Origin: JAVBMJ01 sp031552535
GTDB taxonomy: Bacteria; Bacteroidota; Bacteroidia; Bacteroidales; Rikenellaceae
NCBI GenBank assembly: GCA_031552535.1
Contig: JAVBMJ010000023.1
Coordinates: 1 to 14,936, forward strand
Length of the DNA: 14,936 bases
Direction: 5' to 3'
Positions 13,730 through 14,936 of this stretch are shown piece by piece. Position numbers and translations under genes: made by a program. Under the pieces are notes generated by a model that worked only from the letters and a program-made list of their open reading frames with translations, did no database searches and was not told the origin of the DNA. How positions within the stretch are numbered: the stretch's first letter is position 1; every line of letters starts with the position of its first letter.

Positions 13730-14596
13730 ATGAGAAACTTAACAGTATCGACGCTCGTTGCAGTGTTCTTTGCGGCGTCGTGTTTTGCACAGGGCGGGCT
13801 TGAAAAGAAGAGCAGCGTGGTGACGGGGAGTGTGAGTAGCGTCATACTCGGCACCGGCAAAGAGTACAGCGTATACCTGCCCGCGGGTTACGACACGTCG
13901 GGGATCGATTACCCGGTCCTATACCTGCTTCACGGCGCATGGGGCACGCACAGCGACTGGGTGGAGAAAGGCAACGTGAAAAGGATCGCCGACAAACTCA
14001 TCATGGAGGGTATGGCGCTGCCGTTGATAATCGTGATGCCCGATGCCCGCGGCGAGGGGGAGAATTTCGCGGGCAAAAACATGGGGTATTTCAACCAGGA
14101 GGGATGGGCGTATGAAGACCACTTTTTCAAAGAGCTGATGCCGCACATCGAAAAAACCTATCGGATTAAAGCCGACCGCAGATACAGGGCCATTTCGGGT
14201 CTCTCGATGGGCGGTGGCGGCACGATGGTTTACGCGTTGCACCATCCCGGACTATTTTCGTCGGCCTGTCCCATGAGCGGGTTGGTGGGTAATTTCCCCG
14301 ACGGCGATACGGACGATGTAAGGCAATTCCGAAAATCGGCCCGGGAGAACAATCCGCAGGAGTATATACGGAAGGCCGACAGCGCGAGGCTCGAATCGGT
14401 GCGCACGGTGCGCTGGTATATCGACTGCGGCGACGACGATTTCCTCGCACAGGGCAACGTCGAGCTATTCATATTGATGAAACACAAGCAGATTCCCCTG
14501 CAGTTCCGCATACGCGACGGGGCGCATAACTGGGAGTACTGGCAAGCGTCACTCCACGAGGTGTTACGGTTTATCTCCATCGGGTTTGCTTTATAA
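13730..14596 (+). CDS. Secreted alpha/beta-hydrolase esterase (Esterase D/CE1-like)
   Basis: A serine hydrolase of 288 residues with a signal peptide (about 1-20, ending SCFA), so it acts in the periplasm or outside. The fold is that of the putative esterase family that includes feruloyl/acetyl-xylan esterases and S-formylglutathione hydrolase. Visible parts are YSVYLPAGYD, VLYLLHGAWG (oxyanion region, 64-72), the nucleophile elbow GLSMGG with S159, DCGDDDFL with D237 as probable acid, and DGAHNWEYW with H266 as base. A longer in-frame start at 13592 would add 46 residues overlapping the preceding gene. I reject it because the ATG at 13730 opens directly on the signal peptide. No glycan-use genes (SusC/SusD or glycosidases) are nearby, so the ester substrate cannot be told. 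Confidence 0.88.
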   Translation: MRNLTVSTLVAVFFAASCFAQGGLEKKSSVVTGSVSSVILGTGKEYSVYLPAGYDTSGIDYPVLYLLHGAWGTHSDWVEKGNVKRIADKLIMEGMALPLIIVMPDARGEGENFAGKNMGYFNQEGWAYEDHFFKELMPHIEKTYRIKADRRYRAISGLSMGGGGTMVYALHHPGLFSSACPMSGLVGNFPDGDTDDVRQFRKSARENNPQEYIRKADSARLESVRTVRWYIDCGDDDFLAQGNVELFILMKHKQIPLQFRIRDGAHNWEYWQASLHEVLRFISIGFAL

Positions 14597-14666
14597 ACAG
14601 GATAATACAACCCCTTGTGCGTTCAGAGTTTCATTCTACGCCATTGGATGCGCCCCGACAGAGTTC

Positions 14667-14680
14667 TCGAACAAGTTCGA
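14667..14680. other. Short dyad in the region after the esterase
   Basis: TCGAACAAGTTCGA pairs six bases on each side of AA. It lies 70 bases past the esterase stop. It may be part of a transcript end or an operator. The GTTCGA resembles a tRNA T-loop, but no acceptor or anticodon stem surrounds it. Confidence 0.3.
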
Positions 14681-14770
14681 CGCTCCGCGCTCAACTTACA
14701 CTATGTTTACACAGGGAAATCAGACTGCCTTTTAGGGTAATGTGGCCAAAATGGACTGATTCTCATTTTT

Positions 14771-14823
14771 CGCAAAACCTACTCTGTGCCCTCCCACGGT
14801 GCCCGGAGTAGGTTTTGCGTTTT
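14771..14823 (+). terminator. Strong hairpin followed by a T-run
   Basis: CGCAAAACCTACTC (14771-14784) pairs perfectly with GAGTAGGTTTTGCG (14806-14819) around a 21-base loop, followed on the plus strand by TTTTGTTATT. It could end the esterase transcript, though it is 175 bases beyond the stop and lies inside the MITE-like element. The stem with its A/T-rich inner part is longer than most intrinsic terminators. Confidence 0.55.
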
Positions 14824-14844
14824 GTTATTAATGAATTTGGTAAT

Positions 14845-14870
14845 GTTTAATGAAATGCGTTTCATCAAAC
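14845..14870. repeat. Imperfect hairpin inside the right-edge element
   Basis: GTTTAATGAAA (14845-14855) pairs with TTTCATCAAAC (14860-14870) with a single mismatch around the loop TGCG. It can be extended by AATG/CATT with a one-base bulge. It adds to the secondary structure within the 14737-14936 element. Confidence 0.5.
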
Positions 14871-14936
14871 CATTGATAGCGCACGTGTAATAAAAGACTT
14901 ACAGCTGTTTTATCAGCCCATTTTGTCCATTATACC

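Larger units (their letters stand above)
14737..14936. mobile_element. MITE-like element with imperfect terminal inverted repeats, cut by window edge
   Basis: Positions 14743-14760 (TGGCCAAAATGGACTGAT) and 14912-14929 (ATCAGCCCATTTTGTCCA) are inverted copies with 16 of 18 bases matching. The likeness goes on outward, GGGTAATG on the left against TTATACC at the window end, allowing small gaps. The ends would then read GGGTA..., about 200 bp apart. No transposase is coded inside; the interior holds two hairpins. The right terminus and any target duplication lie at or past the edge, so it could also be the end of a longer insertion sequence. The rest of 14597-14936 contains no gene. Confidence 0.5.

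Noticed and set aside
14667..14690. GTTCGA as part of a tRNA gene
   Set aside because: No acceptor stem, D-arm or anticodon arm can be drawn around it on either strand.

Overview
The window looks like a chromosomal stretch from a gut-type Bacteroidetes, most likely the order Bacteroidales. An Alistipes/Rikenellaceae-like source is my guess from the fairly GC-rich coding sequence and the repeat style; no marker gene settles it. Supporting signs are a TANNTTTG -7 promoter element at two places, little use of Shine-Dalgarno sites, and protein types common in that phylum: a Bacteroides-style one-chain iron-sulfur serine dehydratase, DUF1573, and a short ExbD beginning MAIKRGSKV.

The left two thirds is a run of minus-strand genes. 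Read in transcription order these are tamB (8958 to 4336), exbB (4272 to 3592), exbD (3314 to 2922), a tonB-like energy transducer (2837 to 2046), a small secreted DUF1573 protein (1988 to 1581), and an MtaD/SAH-deaminase-type amidohydrolase (1470 to 154). The first four form a cell-envelope cluster. TamB spans the periplasm and helps build the outer membrane, while ExbB, ExbD and TonB turn proton-motive force into mechanical work on the outer membrane. A 198-bp compound palindrome (3361-3558) sits inside this cluster, between exbB and exbD.

The right third is on the plus strand: tsaD (tRNA threonylcarbamoyladenosine synthesis), a DUF554 membrane protein, and sdaA (L-serine ammonia-lyase) whose ATG lies one base after the DUF554 stop. 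Next come an unrecognised envelope protein (signal peptide, SH3-like periplasmic part, three membrane helices, cytosolic CxxxxC...CxxC zinc-ribbon-like tail) and a secreted alpha/beta-hydrolase esterase. tamB and tsaD diverge from a 93-bp gap that holds a good -7 box for tamB.

The most interesting non-coding structures are four. One is the palindrome inside the exb cluster. The second is the leader of the unrecognised membrane protein, where a predicted promoter starts transcription at one arm of a perfect 21-bp inverted repeat whose other arm ends 18 bases before the ATG. The third is a roughly 200-bp element with imperfect terminal inverted repeats at the right edge, containing two further hairpins. 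The fourth is a set of competing inverted repeats in the first 100 bases. I see no rRNA, tRNA, CRISPR array, transposase or phage gene. Most genes are ordinary, and the best candidates for something new are the membrane zinc-ribbon protein with its structured leader and the palindrome inside the exbB-exbD cluster.
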